64,000 nucleotides of DNA from Nocardia sp. NBC_01327 (lineage in GTDB: Bacteria > Actinomycetota > Actinomycetes > Mycobacteriales > Mycobacteriaceae): the NCBI RefSeq assembly GCF_035958815.1, contig NZ_CP108383.1:7068001-7132000 (forward strand), in the 5' to 3' direction. Below the pieces are notes generated by a model. The model ran no database searches and had not been told where the DNA came from. It was given only the letters and a program-made list of their open reading frames with translations. The position numbers and the translations under genes are program-made. Shown piece by piece: positions 34,410 to 42,789 of this stretch (position 1 is its first letter; the number at the start of each line of letters is the position of its first letter).

Positions 34410-35006
34410 TCAGATTCGTCGGGCGCCCGCGAACGGCATCGAGGAGATCGGCGCGACCTTGACGGGCTGGCCGGCGGTGGAGGCGTGCACGACATTGCCG
34501 TCGCCGACGTAGATGCCGGAGTGGCTGCCGCCGTAGAAGGACACCACGTCGCCGGGCTGCAGGTCGTCCTCCGAGATCGGGGCGCCGGTGTTGAGCTGCT
34601 CGTAGCTGGTGCGCGGCACATCGATGCCGGCCTGCGCGTACGACCACTGCACCAGACCGGAGCAGTCGAAGGCGTTCGGGCCGGCGGCGCCGTACACGTA
34701 CGGATCGCCCAGGCGGCTCATAGCGGCGTCCACGACCTGCTGACGCGGGCTGGCCTGCGGGCCGGCGGGAGCGGGCGCGCCCGGCATCACGACGCCGGGG
34801 ATGGGCGGCAGCTGCACCGGGATGGACTCCGGGACGCCGGGAATGCCGGCGGGGAGCTGAATCTGGTCCGGCACCTCGAAGTTGCCGATACCGGGGATGG
34901 ACACCGGCTGGGCCGATGCGGGAGTGGCGGGCAGCAGCAGCGCACTCAGCGTGGCAGCGCCGACGGCACCGGCCGTGAGGGCCCGCTTGACGGTCTTGGT
35001 CGCCAT
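34410..35006 (-). CDS. Small secreted NlpC/P60 endopeptidase
   Basis: 198 aa. Signal peptide 1-32 ending ASA, a Pro/Ile/Val-rich spacer (about 35-85), then an NlpC/P60 domain with Cys115 in FDCSGLVQWSY, His in HSGIYVGDG, and a closing GARRI resembling the SARRF of the larger paralogue. Tandem paralogues, probably both acting on septal peptidoglycan. ATG at 35006; GGAAG lies about 9 nt upstream. The long 5' region suggests its own promoter. Confidence 0.9.
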   Translation of the reverse strand: MATKTVKRALTAGAVGAATLSALLLPATPASAQPVSIPGIGNFEVPDQIQLPAGIPGVPESIPVQLPPIPGVVMPGAPAPAGPQASPRQQVVDAAMSRLGDPYVYGAAGPNAFDCSGLVQWSYAQAGIDVPRTSYEQLNTGAPISEDDLQPGDVVSFYGGSHSGIYVGDGNVVHASTAGQPVKVAPISSMPFAGARRI

Positions 35007-35602
35007 GGTGAGGTACTTCCAATCTGCCCCGCGACGCCGCACCGGTTTGGTGGGTCGGACTCCGCGAGGTCTCAGGAAGATTACGAGCCGATAACGGTGC
35101 TTTGTAAAGTCCGGCCCAACGGCGGATGGCTCGAAATTGTTACGCGGCAGCATTTCGCTGCGACGAATGTCACAGCAATCACGAAACGATAACAGCGCCG
35201 CTTTTGCCGGGAGCGTCCGGATAGCTACCGGCCAGTAGGAAGCAGCCGGGAACAGCCCCCTCTTCCAGGGGCGATTCGATATAACACCAGTTCAGAGGCA
35301 TCTTGTCCGACCAGGCCCTGACCGGCGGACTTGCATTTGGCCACAAGGCGACACCTGCTTCGGCAGCACGCCCGGGATGGCGACCCGAGATGATCTTGTC
35401 CGTCGTCCGAATTGATCCACTTTATGAATCAATGTGACCCTGACCACATTTTGACATATTCGTGCAATTCGGAGATTTCATCTCGAGAATCTCGATCAGA
35501 TCTCGGTCCATTCTTCCTCGAATCGCGGCGCTACCGGTTGCGCGACACGCCACCGATTCGCCCGGCGGCCCGGGAGTGGCCCAACCTGTCGGACCCACGC
35601 TC
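35007..35602. other. Long divergent intergenic region
   Basis: About 600 bp between the NlpC/P60 gene and the exonuclease gene, noticeably more AT-rich near 35400-35500. It contains an inverted repeat ATTGAT/ATCAAT (35411-35416 and 35428-35433). An open frame from 35412 runs into the exonuclease, but its N-terminal part looks unrelated to the family. A structured leader for the hydrolase gene is possible but not recognised. Confidence 0.5.
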
Positions 35603-35608
35603 TACGCT
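35603..35608 (+). promoter_or_regulatory. -10 box of a leaderless promoter for the exonuclease gene
   Basis: TACGCT, 7 nt before the GTG at 35616. Confidence 0.6.
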
Positions 35609-35615
35609 GCGGATC

Positions 35616-37454
35616 GTGTCCGGACAGCTGGCCTTCGATGAGCTCGAAACACCGCTCTATGACACGACGTTCGTGGTGGTCGATCTGGAAACCACCGGGA
35701 CCAGCCCCGAGGGTGATGCGATCACCGAGATCGGGGCGGTGAAGATTCGCGGTGGGGAGGTCCTGGGCGAGTTCGCCACGCTGGTGAACCCCGGCTACGC
35801 GATTCCGCCGCAGATCGTGCAGATCACCGGGATCACCACCGCGATGGTGGTGGATGCGCCGCGTATCGAGTCGGTGCTGCCCGGATTCCTGGAGTTCGCG
35901 CGCGGGACTGTCCTGGTCGCGCACAATGCCCGTTTCGATACCGGGTTCCTGCGGGCGGCGGCGGCCCGCAGTGACATCCCCTGGCCCGCGTTCCAGGTGC
36001 TGTGCACGGTGCAGCTGGCCCGGCGGGTGCTCGGGCGTGACGAAGCGCCCTCCGTGCGGCTGTCGCTGCTCGCGGAACTGCTCGGGGCGCAGACCCGGCC
36101 GACCCACCGCGCCCTGGACGATGCACGCGCCACGGTGGATGTGCTGCACGCGCTCATCGCCCGCGTCGGCAATCAGGGCGTGCACAGTCTCACCGAGCTG
36201 CTCGACTATCTGCCGGAGGTGACGCGCCGCCAGCGCTCCAAACGGACACTCGCCACGGATCTTCCGGACACCCCCGGTGTCTATCTGTTCCGCGGCCCGT
36301 CGGATGAAGTCCTCTATATAGGAACCGCGGTGAATCTTCGCCGCCGCGTCCGCAACTACTTCACCGGTTCCGACACCCGTCCGCGGATGCGCGAGATGGT
36401 CCAATTGGCCACGCGCGTCGACCATGTCGAGTGCGCGCACGGGCTGGAGGCCGGTGTGCGCGAGCTCCGCCTGCTGCTCGCGCACACCCCGCCCTACAAC
36501 CGCCGGTCCAAATTCCCGCAGCGCGCGTGGTGGCTCACCCTGACCGAGGAGCCCTTCCCCCGCTTCGCCGTCTCCCGCACCCCTACGCGGGACGCCCTGG
36601 GCCCGTTCACCTCTCGCGCCGACGCGGTCGAGGTCGGTGTCACGGTCGCGGAGAATTCCGGCCTGCGCACCTGTACCACCCGCATCCCGCGCTCGGGCCA
36701 CCACGATTGCCCGCCCGCCGTCGTCGGCGGCTGCCCCGCGACCGCCGAAAACAGACCCCTATATATAGAGGAGTACGCGCAAGCCCCAGAGGCGGTCCGC
36801 GCACTCTTCTCCGGGCACAGCGACGCCATCCTCCGCGCGATCGAATCCAAGATCGAAACCCACTCCGCCGCAGAACATTTCGAAGCCGCCGCCCGCCTCC
36901 GCGACCGCACGGTCACCGTGGTCCGAGCCCTCCGCCGCACCCAGCGCCTCTCCGCCCTCACCCGCATCCCCGAACTGATCGCCGCCCACCCCGACGGCGC
37001 CGGCGGCTGGCAATTCGCCGTCATCCGCCACGGCCGCCTGGCCTCCGCCGGCAACGCCCCCCGCGGCGTCTCCCCCATGCTCACCGTCGACCACCTCGCC
37101 GCGGCCGCCGAAACCGTCCTCCCGCCCCGCCTGAATCCCCCACCCCGAACCCCCACCCCCACTCCAACTCCCAGCCCCCCACGGACCGCCCATCCGGACG
37201 CCGACGCGACCACCATGCCGGCCGACTCCGCCGAGCCCGTCTATCCCCCACTGCACGGTGCTCTCCCCGAGGAGGTCGGCCTCCTCGTCCGCTGGCTCGA
37301 ACAACCCGGCACCCGCATAGTCCGCACCACCGACGGCTACCACGAGCCCCGCCTCGGCGCAGGCGCCTGGCTCACCTGGATGGAGCGCGCCGAAGCCGCC
37401 GCATGCCTCGCGACTACCGAAGCACGATCGCCAGATACACCTCACCGAGAGTGA
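35616..37454 (+). CDS. DEDD 3'-5' exonuclease fused to a GIY-YIG (UvrC/Cho-like) nuclease (Rv2191)
   Basis: 612 aa. N-terminal DnaQ-type exonuclease (about 10-185): FVVVDLETTGTSP (first D and E), HNARFDTGF, and THRALDDARAT (late H/D pair). Then a GIY-YIG domain (about 220-300) with GVYLFRG and LYIGTAVNLRRRVRNYF, the pattern of UvrC/Cho incision nucleases, and a UvrB-contact-like AAEHFEAAARLRDR stretch near 430. Known as the actinobacterial DEDD exonuclease/UvrC-like hybrid; a DNA-repair role is inferred. The C-terminal part (about 500-560) is a Pro/Thr low-complexity linker. Start set by the leaderless promoter. Confidence 0.88.
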   Translation: MSGQLAFDELETPLYDTTFVVVDLETTGTSPEGDAITEIGAVKIRGGEVLGEFATLVNPGYAIPPQIVQITGITTAMVVDAPRIESVLPGFLEFARGTVLVAHNARFDTGFLRAAAARSDIPWPAFQVLCTVQLARRVLGRDEAPSVRLSLLAELLGAQTRPTHRALDDARATVDVLHALIARVGNQGVHSLTELLDYLPEVTRRQRSKRTLATDLPDTPGVYLFRGPSDEVLYIGTAVNLRRRVRNYFTGSDTRPRMREMVQLATRVDHVECAHGLEAGVRELRLLLAHTPPYNRRSKFPQRAWWLTLTEEPFPRFAVSRTPTRDALGPFTSRADAVEVGVTVAENSGLRTCTTRIPRSGHHDCPPAVVGGCPATAENRPLYIEEYAQAPEAVRALFSGHSDAILRAIESKIETHSAAEHFEAAARLRDRTVTVVRALRRTQRLSALTRIPELIAAHPDGAGGWQFAVIRHGRLASAGNAPRGVSPMLTVDHLAAAAETVLPPRLNPPPRTPTPTPTPSPPRTAHPDADATTMPADSAEPVYPPLHGALPEEVGLLVRWLEQPGTRIVRTTDGYHEPRLGAGAWLTWMERAEAAACLATTEARSPDTPHRE

Positions 37455-37700
37455 CGGCATAAGCAGCCAGGAAGCACCGGCCGGCCAACTCGAACCCACC
37501 CGCGCGGCCCGTGTGCACGTCCCATCAACCGCAGCAGCGGAATGATCACGTCCTGGCCATCGGTGTCCAGCCGGGCGAGCAACGCCGCGACGAGCAGCGC
37601 GTCGGCAGCCGCCAAGCACGGCCAAATTACCGGCGGCGCAAGATTATCCGGCGACGACAAGCGGCACCAGCAGCACAGGAAACGAGCGCAGCCTCCGCAT
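37414..37700 (-). pseudogene. Possible frameshifted small membrane-protein gene
   Basis: On the minus strand three stretches with coding-like, high-GC third positions follow each other in three different frames: MRRLRSFPVLLVPLVVAG from the ATG at 37700, then ADALLVAALLARLDTDGQDV (within about 37520-37640), then RCFLAAYAVTLGEVYLAIVL ending at TAG 37414. Joined, they would make a compact hydrophobic protein of roughly 95 aa. The tail overlaps the exonuclease end by 41 bp in convergent orientation. Either a gene with two frameshifts (decay or sequencing error) or chance; I do not recognise a family. Confidence 0.35.
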
Positions 37701-37818
37701 CCGGATACGTCAGTCCTGCCGCCCATCGCGAGAATAGGTCGGCCGGGTCTCCGAATACCGCGGCATACCAGGCGCTTCGGCCGAGCGGCCACGCCGCGTT
37801 TCATTGCCCCGGGAACGA

Positions 37819-37854
37819 GGAAGGCCCCGAGTCGAATTCGACTCGGGGCCTTCC
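37819..37854. terminator. Terminator after qcrB
   Basis: A 36-bp perfect palindrome centred on GTCGAATTCGAC (stem GGAAGGCCCCGAGTCG), 18 bp beyond the qcrB stop; closes the ctaE-qcrCAB transcript. Confidence 0.88.
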
Positions 37855-37871
37855 CTTTACAGCGGTTTGTC

Positions 37872-39479
37872 TCAGTGGCTGTCGTGCACGCCGCTGTCGA
37901 CGTTCTCCTGATGGCTCGCGAGGGCCTTGAGCATCTCGTGCTCTTCCTTGTGCGCGTTCGCGACATTGTCCAGCTGCTGCTGGTGCGGGTCGGCGAACAG
38001 GAAGGAGCCGGTGCCGGGCTTGCCGGCGGAGCCGAGCTTGACCATCTTCTTGGGCACCGTGGCGCCCTGGTACTCCAGCGGGATGGCGTGGCCGTGCGAA
38101 TCGACCGGTCCGAGCGGCTGGTGCACCTCGATGTACTCACCGTGCGGTAGGCGCTTGATGACACCGGTTTCGATGCCGTGCTCGAGCACGTCGCGATCGC
38201 TGCGCTGCAGGCCGAGGCACAGGCGGTAGGCCGCGAAGTACGCCAGCGGCGGGGCCACCAGCAGGCCGATGCGGAAGATCCACGTCGTCGCGTTCAGCGA
38301 GATGTTGAACTTCAGCGCGATGATGTCATTGACACACGCCAGGGTCAGCACCAGGTAGAAGGCGATGGACATGGCGCCGATGGCGGTGCGGACCGGCACA
38401 TCGCGCGGACGCTGCAGCAGGTTGTGGCGCACGGTGTCGCCGGTGAGCCGCTTCTCGATCCACGGGTACATGACCAGGACGGTGAAGACCAGGCCCATGA
38501 TCAGCGCGACCCAGAATGCGGCCGGCACGGTGTGGCCCCAGAAGTACAGCTCCCACGGCGGCATGAGACGCGCCATGCCGTCGGTCCACATCATGTAGAA
38601 GTCCGGCTGCGAACCCGCGGAGACCTGAGACGGGTTGTAGGGACCCAGGTTCCAGATCGGGTTGATCTGGAAGATGCCCGCCATGATGGCGACGATGCCT
38701 AGGGTGAAGGCGAAGAACGCACCCTGGTCCGCGGCGAACACCGGCACGATGCGCGCGCCGACGACATTGGTTTCCTTGCGGCCCGGCCCGGGGAACTGCG
38801 TGTGCTTCTGGTACCAGACCAGCGCGACGTGCGCCGCGATGAGCGCCAGCAGAATGCCCGGAATCAGCAGCACGTGCGCGATGTACAGGCGCGGGATGAT
38901 GATGTCGCCCGGGAAGTCGCCGCCGAAGATCAGCCAGTGCATCCAGGTGCCGATGACCGGAACACCCATGGTGATGCCACCGAACGCCGCACGCAGACCG
39001 GTTCCGGAGAGCAGGTCGTCGGGAAGCGAGTAGCCGAAGAAGCCTTCGAACATGGCCAGGATGAGCAGCAGCGAGCCGATGACCCAGTTGGCCTCACGCG
39101 GCTTGCGGAAAGCGCCGGTGAAGAAGATGCGGAACAGGTGGATGATGATCGACGCCGCGAACAGCAGCGCCGCCCAGTGGTGCACCTGGCGCACGAACAG
39201 ACCGCCGCGCACCTCGAAGGAGATGTTCAGCGCGGTCTCGTAGGCCCGCGACATGGAGACACCGCGCAGCGGCTGGTAAGAGCCGTTGTAGACGGTCTCG
39301 CTCATGGACGGGTCGAAGTACAGCGTCAGGTAGATACCCGACAGCAGCAGGATGATGAAGGCGTACAGCGCGATCTCACCGAGCAGGAACGACCAGTGGG
39401 TCGGGAAGACCTTGTTGATCGATCGCTTTACGAACGCGGCAGCGTGGTACCGCTCGTCGAGTTCATCAACTTGGCTCAT
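37872..39479 (-). CDS. qcrB: Cytochrome bc1 complex cytochrome b subunit QcrB
   Basis: 535 aa. Menaquinol-oxidising cytochrome b of the actinobacterial bc1-aa3 supercomplex. Heme-ligand His pairs are in RQVHHWAALLF, IIIHLFRIF, WMHWLIFGG and AAHVALVWY regions. About eight to nine membrane helices lie in the first 430 residues, then a long cytoplasmic tail typical of Mycobacteriales. The PEWY-like Qo motif appears as PPWELYFW (about 300-307). The ATG overlaps the qcrA stop by 4 bp. Confidence 0.96.
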   Translation of the reverse strand: MSQVDELDERYHAAAFVKRSINKVFPTHWSFLLGEIALYAFIILLLSGIYLTLYFDPSMSETVYNGSYQPLRGVSMSRAYETALNISFEVRGGLFVRQVHHWAALLFAASIIIHLFRIFFTGAFRKPREANWVIGSLLLILAMFEGFFGYSLPDDLLSGTGLRAAFGGITMGVPVIGTWMHWLIFGGDFPGDIIIPRLYIAHVLLIPGILLALIAAHVALVWYQKHTQFPGPGRKETNVVGARIVPVFAADQGAFFAFTLGIVAIMAGIFQINPIWNLGPYNPSQVSAGSQPDFYMMWTDGMARLMPPWELYFWGHTVPAAFWVALIMGLVFTVLVMYPWIEKRLTGDTVRHNLLQRPRDVPVRTAIGAMSIAFYLVLTLACVNDIIALKFNISLNATTWIFRIGLLVAPPLAYFAAYRLCLGLQRSDRDVLEHGIETGVIKRLPHGEYIEVHQPLGPVDSHGHAIPLEYQGATVPKKMVKLGSAGKPGTGSFLFADPHQQQLDNVANAHKEEHEMLKALASHQENVDSGVHDSH

Positions 39480-40627
39480 GAACGACGCTCCCAGTAGGCC
39501 GGTCCGAGGGGCTCGATGAAGTCGTGCGCGGCGACCAGGTAGCCCTCGGAGTTGACGGTGATCGCCAGCTGCGGCAGCGCGCGGGCGGCGGGACCGAAGA
39601 TCGGCTTACCCCATTCGACCGCAGAGAACTGCGACTGGTGGCAGGGGCACAGGATCTTGTTGTCCTGCTGCTCGAAAAGCGAGGTGGGGCAACCGAGGTG
39701 GGTGCAGATCTTCGAGTAGGCCCAGTAGTCGCCGTAGTTGAAGCTCTCCTGGCCCTTGCGCTTGATGGCGGTCTCGGAGTCCTTGGTGCGCAGGCGAATC
39801 AGCATGACCGCATTGCGGATGCCACGCAGCGACTGCAGCGTCTCCTCCTCGTCGCCACGCCATTCTTCCTTCCAGGGGAAGACGGTTTCCATGGCGCCGG
39901 CATCGAGATCTTCCGGCTTCACCAGCACGATGTCGCTGGGGCGGCCGGTGTCGCGACGCAGGTAGACGGTCTGGCCCGGGTAGTCCGGGGTCCAGCCGGA
40001 GACCCACAGCGGCGACTTGTCGCCCTTGGCCCACGGGTTCTTGATCATGCCGCCGGCGAAGACGAACAGCGCGCCGATGCCGAGCAGGCCCGCGCCCGCA
40101 CCCGCGGTGCGGGTGATGAGCTTGCGGCGGCCGAGCGTGGAGGTCTCCACCGCATCGGACAGCTGCGCGCCCAGGGTGCGGCGGTTGACCTCGGAGGAGC
40201 GGCCGTCGTGGCGGTCCTGGATCGAGATCTCGGCCGGGATGAACTTCTTGCGGATGAGTACCACGGCGACACCGATGGCCAGCACCGAGATGCCCAGGGT
40301 GAGGCCGTACAGCGGGGTGGTCAGCGTGTAGGCGGCATTGCCGTCTTCGCCGCGGCCCTTGTACTGCCAGGGCCAGAAGAGGAATACGCCGATGAGCGCG
40401 GCCGCCGCGATGCCGGAGATGGCGAACCACAGCGCCACCTGGCGCTCGGCGCGCTTCTCGGCGCGGGTGCCGGGGACGGGCCAGCGCGGTGCGCGGTAGG
40501 CCACGTCGACGCCGTCGAGCTTGGTACCGAGTTCGACGAGCTCGTCGCGCGACATCGCGTCGAGCTGCTCATCCGTCGGTTCCCCGGTGGGGTTGTCCCC
40601 CATGCTGTTTCGCTCCTGTTCGCTCAT
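39476..40627 (-). CDS. qcrA: Rieske iron-sulfur subunit QcrA
   Basis: 383 aa. Three N-terminal membrane segments (about 60-80, 100-125, 175-195), as in other actinobacteria, then the Rieske domain. Its 2Fe-2S ligands are in CTHLGC and CPCHQSQF (about 318-323 and 336-343). Carries electrons from the Qo site to the diheme cytochrome c QcrC. ATG at 40627 overlaps the qcrC stop (ATGA); an open frame extends upstream but the coupled ATG is the likely start. Confidence 0.96.
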   Translation of the reverse strand: MSEQERNSMGDNPTGEPTDEQLDAMSRDELVELGTKLDGVDVAYRAPRWPVPGTRAEKRAERQVALWFAISGIAAAALIGVFLFWPWQYKGRGEDGNAAYTLTTPLYGLTLGISVLAIGVAVVLIRKKFIPAEISIQDRHDGRSSEVNRRTLGAQLSDAVETSTLGRRKLITRTAGAGAGLLGIGALFVFAGGMIKNPWAKGDKSPLWVSGWTPDYPGQTVYLRRDTGRPSDIVLVKPEDLDAGAMETVFPWKEEWRGDEEETLQSLRGIRNAVMLIRLRTKDSETAIKRKGQESFNYGDYWAYSKICTHLGCPTSLFEQQDNKILCPCHQSQFSAVEWGKPIFGPAARALPQLAITVNSEGYLVAAHDFIEPLGPAYWERRS

Positions 40628-41493
40628 GATCGGGATCCGATCCACATCGCCGATCCGACCAGCGCCACGATGCCGACGATCCACATGACCAGACCCTCGG
40701 TCGCGGGACCGAAGCCGCCGAGGCCGTATCCGGCCTCCGACGGGGTCCGCATGCGATCGGTGATGTACCCGACGATGTCCTTCTTCTCCTCCGGCGTCAG
40801 CTGCCGGTCGGAGAACTTGGGCATGTTCTGCGGGCCGGTGAGCATGGCCAGGTAGATCTGCTGATTGGTCGCCTTGTCCAGCGGCGGCGCGAACTTACCG
40901 GAGGACAGCGCGCCGCCCTTGCCGGTGAAGTTGTGGCAGGAGGCGCAGTTCATGCGGAAGAGCTCGCCACCGCGGCCGAGATCGGCTCCGGCGGTGAGGG
41001 AATCCTGTGCGACCTCGCCGTTGGCGTCGCGCACCACGGTCGGACCGCCGCCATTGGCCTGGATGTAGGCGCCGAGGGCGTCGGTCTGGTGTGCGTCGAA
41101 CTTCTCGGGCTTGCGCACGATCTGCGCTTCGTTGCGGGCCGCGGGCATACGTCCGGAGGAGACCTGGAAGTACACCGCTGCTTCGCCGACGCCGATCAGG
41201 GCGGGGCCGCGATCCTGGACACCCTGCAGATTGGCACCGTGGCAGGTGACGCAGGAGGTGTCGTAGATCTGCTTGCCCTCGCGGATCAGCGCGGACTGGT
41301 CTTCGTTCGCCGTGGCGACCTGAGCCGTCGGCGTCAGGGCCGATGCCGCGAAGCCGGCTCCGACGAGGCCCATCAGAAGAACCAGACCGCCGGCGATACG
41401 CCGGCGCAAGCGGCGCTGCTTACGCGTCTTGGTGGCCTCGCCCGAACCCGATGCGAGGCTCGGATCTGGCGCTGACGGGGGAGATGAACTCAT
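40624..41493 (-). CDS. qcrC: Diheme cytochrome c subunit QcrC
   Basis: 289 aa. N-terminal membrane anchor (about 32-54), two cytochrome c domains with heme sites CVTCH (about 80-84) and CASCH (about 181-185), and a C-terminal membrane helix (about 266-286). In this phylum it replaces soluble cytochrome c and passes electrons directly to the aa3 oxidase. ATG at 41493 with AAAGGGA upstream. Second gene of the ctaE-qcrCAB run. Confidence 0.96.
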   Translation of the reverse strand: MSSSPPSAPDPSLASGSGEATKTRKQRRLRRRIAGGLVLLMGLVGAGFAASALTPTAQVATANEDQSALIREGKQIYDTSCVTCHGANLQGVQDRGPALIGVGEAAVYFQVSSGRMPAARNEAQIVRKPEKFDAHQTDALGAYIQANGGGPTVVRDANGEVAQDSLTAGADLGRGGELFRMNCASCHNFTGKGGALSSGKFAPPLDKATNQQIYLAMLTGPQNMPKFSDRQLTPEEKKDIVGYITDRMRTPSEAGYGLGGFGPATEGLVMWIVGIVALVGSAMWIGSRS

Positions 41494-41575
41494 CTGTGTC
41501 CCTTTGGAGTAGACGGAACCGACTTGTACAGAAGTTTCTTGCCTACGGCGGGCGTTGCCGTGGAGCTCAACCGCG

Positions 41576-42187
41576 CTAGCGGATGAAGTAGATCGTGGCG
41601 AAGAGGCCGATCCAGACGATGTCGACGAAGTGCCAGTAGTACGAGACAACGATCGCTGCCGTGGCCTGCGCCGGGGTGAACTTACTCAGCGAGGTACGGA
41701 TCAGCAGGAAGACGAAGGCGATGAGACCGCCGATGACGTGCAGGCCGTGGAAGCCGGTCGTGATGTAGAAGACCGAGCCGTACACGGTGCTGGAGATGGT
41801 GGTGCCTTCACGAACCAGGTTGGTGTACTCGTAACCCTGGCCGGCGACGAACATCGCGCCCATGATCAGGGTGACGGTGTACCAGCGGCGCAGGCCGAAC
41901 ACGTCGCCGCGCTCAGCCGCGAAGACGCCCATCTGGCAGGTGAAGGACGAGGCGACCAGGACGGCGGTCACCGGCACGGCGAGCTTGAGGTTCAGCTCGG
42001 TCGGCTCCATCGGCCATTTGCCGTGTGCCTGCGCGCGGGCGACAAAGTACATAGCGAACAGGCCGGCGAAGAACATCAACTCGCTCGACAGCCAGATGAT
42101 GGTACCGACGCTGACCATGTTGGGCCGGTTCAGCGAATGCACTCGCTGGGTAATGGCCGATCCTGGGGTCCCTACTGCGGTCGTCAC
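41576..42187 (-). CDS. ctaE: Cytochrome c oxidase subunit III CtaE
   Basis: 203 aa, the usual family length, from the GTG at 42187. Five membrane helices: first near SVGTIIWLSSELMFFAGLFA, last with YYWHFVDIVWIGLFATIYF; the conserved Glu lies in SSELMFF and the GFHGLHVIGG loop is present. Subunit of the aa3 oxidase. The start lies 7 nt after CATACT, so probably leaderless; a TGTCGTA-G-TACGACA palindrome lies just upstream. An open frame extends to 42577 but is not supported. Confidence 0.95.
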   Translation of the reverse strand: MTTAVGTPGSAITQRVHSLNRPNMVSVGTIIWLSSELMFFAGLFAMYFVARAQAHGKWPMEPTELNLKLAVPVTAVLVASSFTCQMGVFAAERGDVFGLRRWYTVTLIMGAMFVAGQGYEYTNLVREGTTISSTVYGSVFYITTGFHGLHVIGGLIAFVFLLIRTSLSKFTPAQATAAIVVSYYWHFVDIVWIGLFATIYFIR

Positions 42188-42194
42188 GCCGGTA

Positions 42195-42200
42195 AGTATG
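42195..42200 (-). promoter_or_regulatory. -10 box of a leaderless promoter for ctaE-qcrCAB
   Basis: CATACT on the minus strand, 7 nt before the GTG at 42187. Confidence 0.6.
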
Positions 42201-42203
42201 ACT

Positions 42204-42218
42204 TGTCGTAGTACGACA
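42204..42218. promoter_or_regulatory. Palindrome TGTCGTAGTACGACA upstream of ctaE
   Basis: Perfect 7+1+7 inverted repeat ending 4 bp before the -10 box, in the -35 to -10 space. Further CGTAC-containing words follow (GGGTACGAAACTTCG and TCGTCGTACGTG, about 42229-42252), so several sites may be occupied. Suits a repressor or redox regulator of respiratory genes; none is assigned. Confidence 0.55.
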
Positions 42219-42356
42219 GGAGTAGCGGGGTACGAAACTTCGTCGTACGTGTCGGAAACCGCAGGGCGAGCGACCCTCTCGACAGGGGCTCGGCGTGTCA
42301 TGGAGCAGCCTAGATTGTGCAGGTAAGAGGAAGCTGAGCCACTTTTGGAAGGCGAT

Positions 42357-42764
42357 ATGAACGCGAAGTCACGGTGGCTGCGGCGCTTTCGGCGCGCCGG
42401 GCCCGCACATCTCGATACCGGGCGCGGCGACCTGGTGGTGGTGGCGTCGAGTTTCGATGACGCGGAAGCATGTTCGGCTGTTTTGGGCCGCGCGGAGAAC
42501 TGGACCGCCGACCAACCTGCGGTTTTACGGCACCACCTGCGGGTTCCCGCGCAGCAGCGGAATGCGGTGCAAATCATTGCCGAGCAGGAAGGCTATGAAA
42601 CCGTTTCGCAGGCCGATGCCGAGACGCTGATCCTGCAGCGCGTCCGGGTCATCGATGCCATGCACTGCGCCCAGGACCACTCCCGCATGGTCGCGCTCGC
42701 GCACCGCCACGACGGCGTGGCGCTGGGCTGGGATGCCCTGCAGCCACCGGGAGAAAAGAAATAG
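42357..42764 (+). CDS. Conserved hypothetical protein
   Basis: 135 aa, soluble. Basic N-terminus (NAKSRWLRRFRR), then an alpha/beta-looking region with GDLVVVASSFDDAEACSAVL and a C-terminal half VRVIDAMHCAQDHSRMVALA. Not recognised. ATG at 42357 with GGAAGG 4 nt upstream; TAGATT (42311-42316) is a possible -10 box. Divergent from ctaE and 25 bp before trpD. Confidence 0.65.
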   Translation: MNAKSRWLRRFRRAGPAHLDTGRGDLVVVASSFDDAEACSAVLGRAENWTADQPAVLRHHLRVPAQQRNAVQIIAEQEGYETVSQADAETLILQRVRVIDAMHCAQDHSRMVALAHRHDGVALGWDALQPPGEKK

Positions 42765-42775
42765 CCCCCGCGCAC

Positions 42776-42781
42776 TAGGCT
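42776..42781 (+). promoter_or_regulatory. -10 box of a leaderless promoter for trpD
   Basis: TAGGCT, 8 nt before the ATG at 42790. Confidence 0.5.
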
Positions 42782-42789
42782 TGGCAGCC

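Noticed and set aside
35007..35200. Possible c-di-AMP (ydaO-type) riboswitch upstream of the small NlpC/P60 gene
   Set aside because: Such riboswitches do precede cell-wall hydrolase genes in actinobacteria and the leader is long, but I could not find the conserved core by eye. A covariance-model search would decide.
35412..35615. N-terminal extension of the exonuclease gene
   Set aside because: The extra 68 codons look unlike the family and lie upstream of a well-placed -10 box 7 nt before the GTG at 35616.
36752..36772. TATA-rich palindrome CTATATATAG inside the exonuclease gene
   Set aside because: It codes part of the protein in frame; a single short palindrome inside a gene is weak evidence of regulation.
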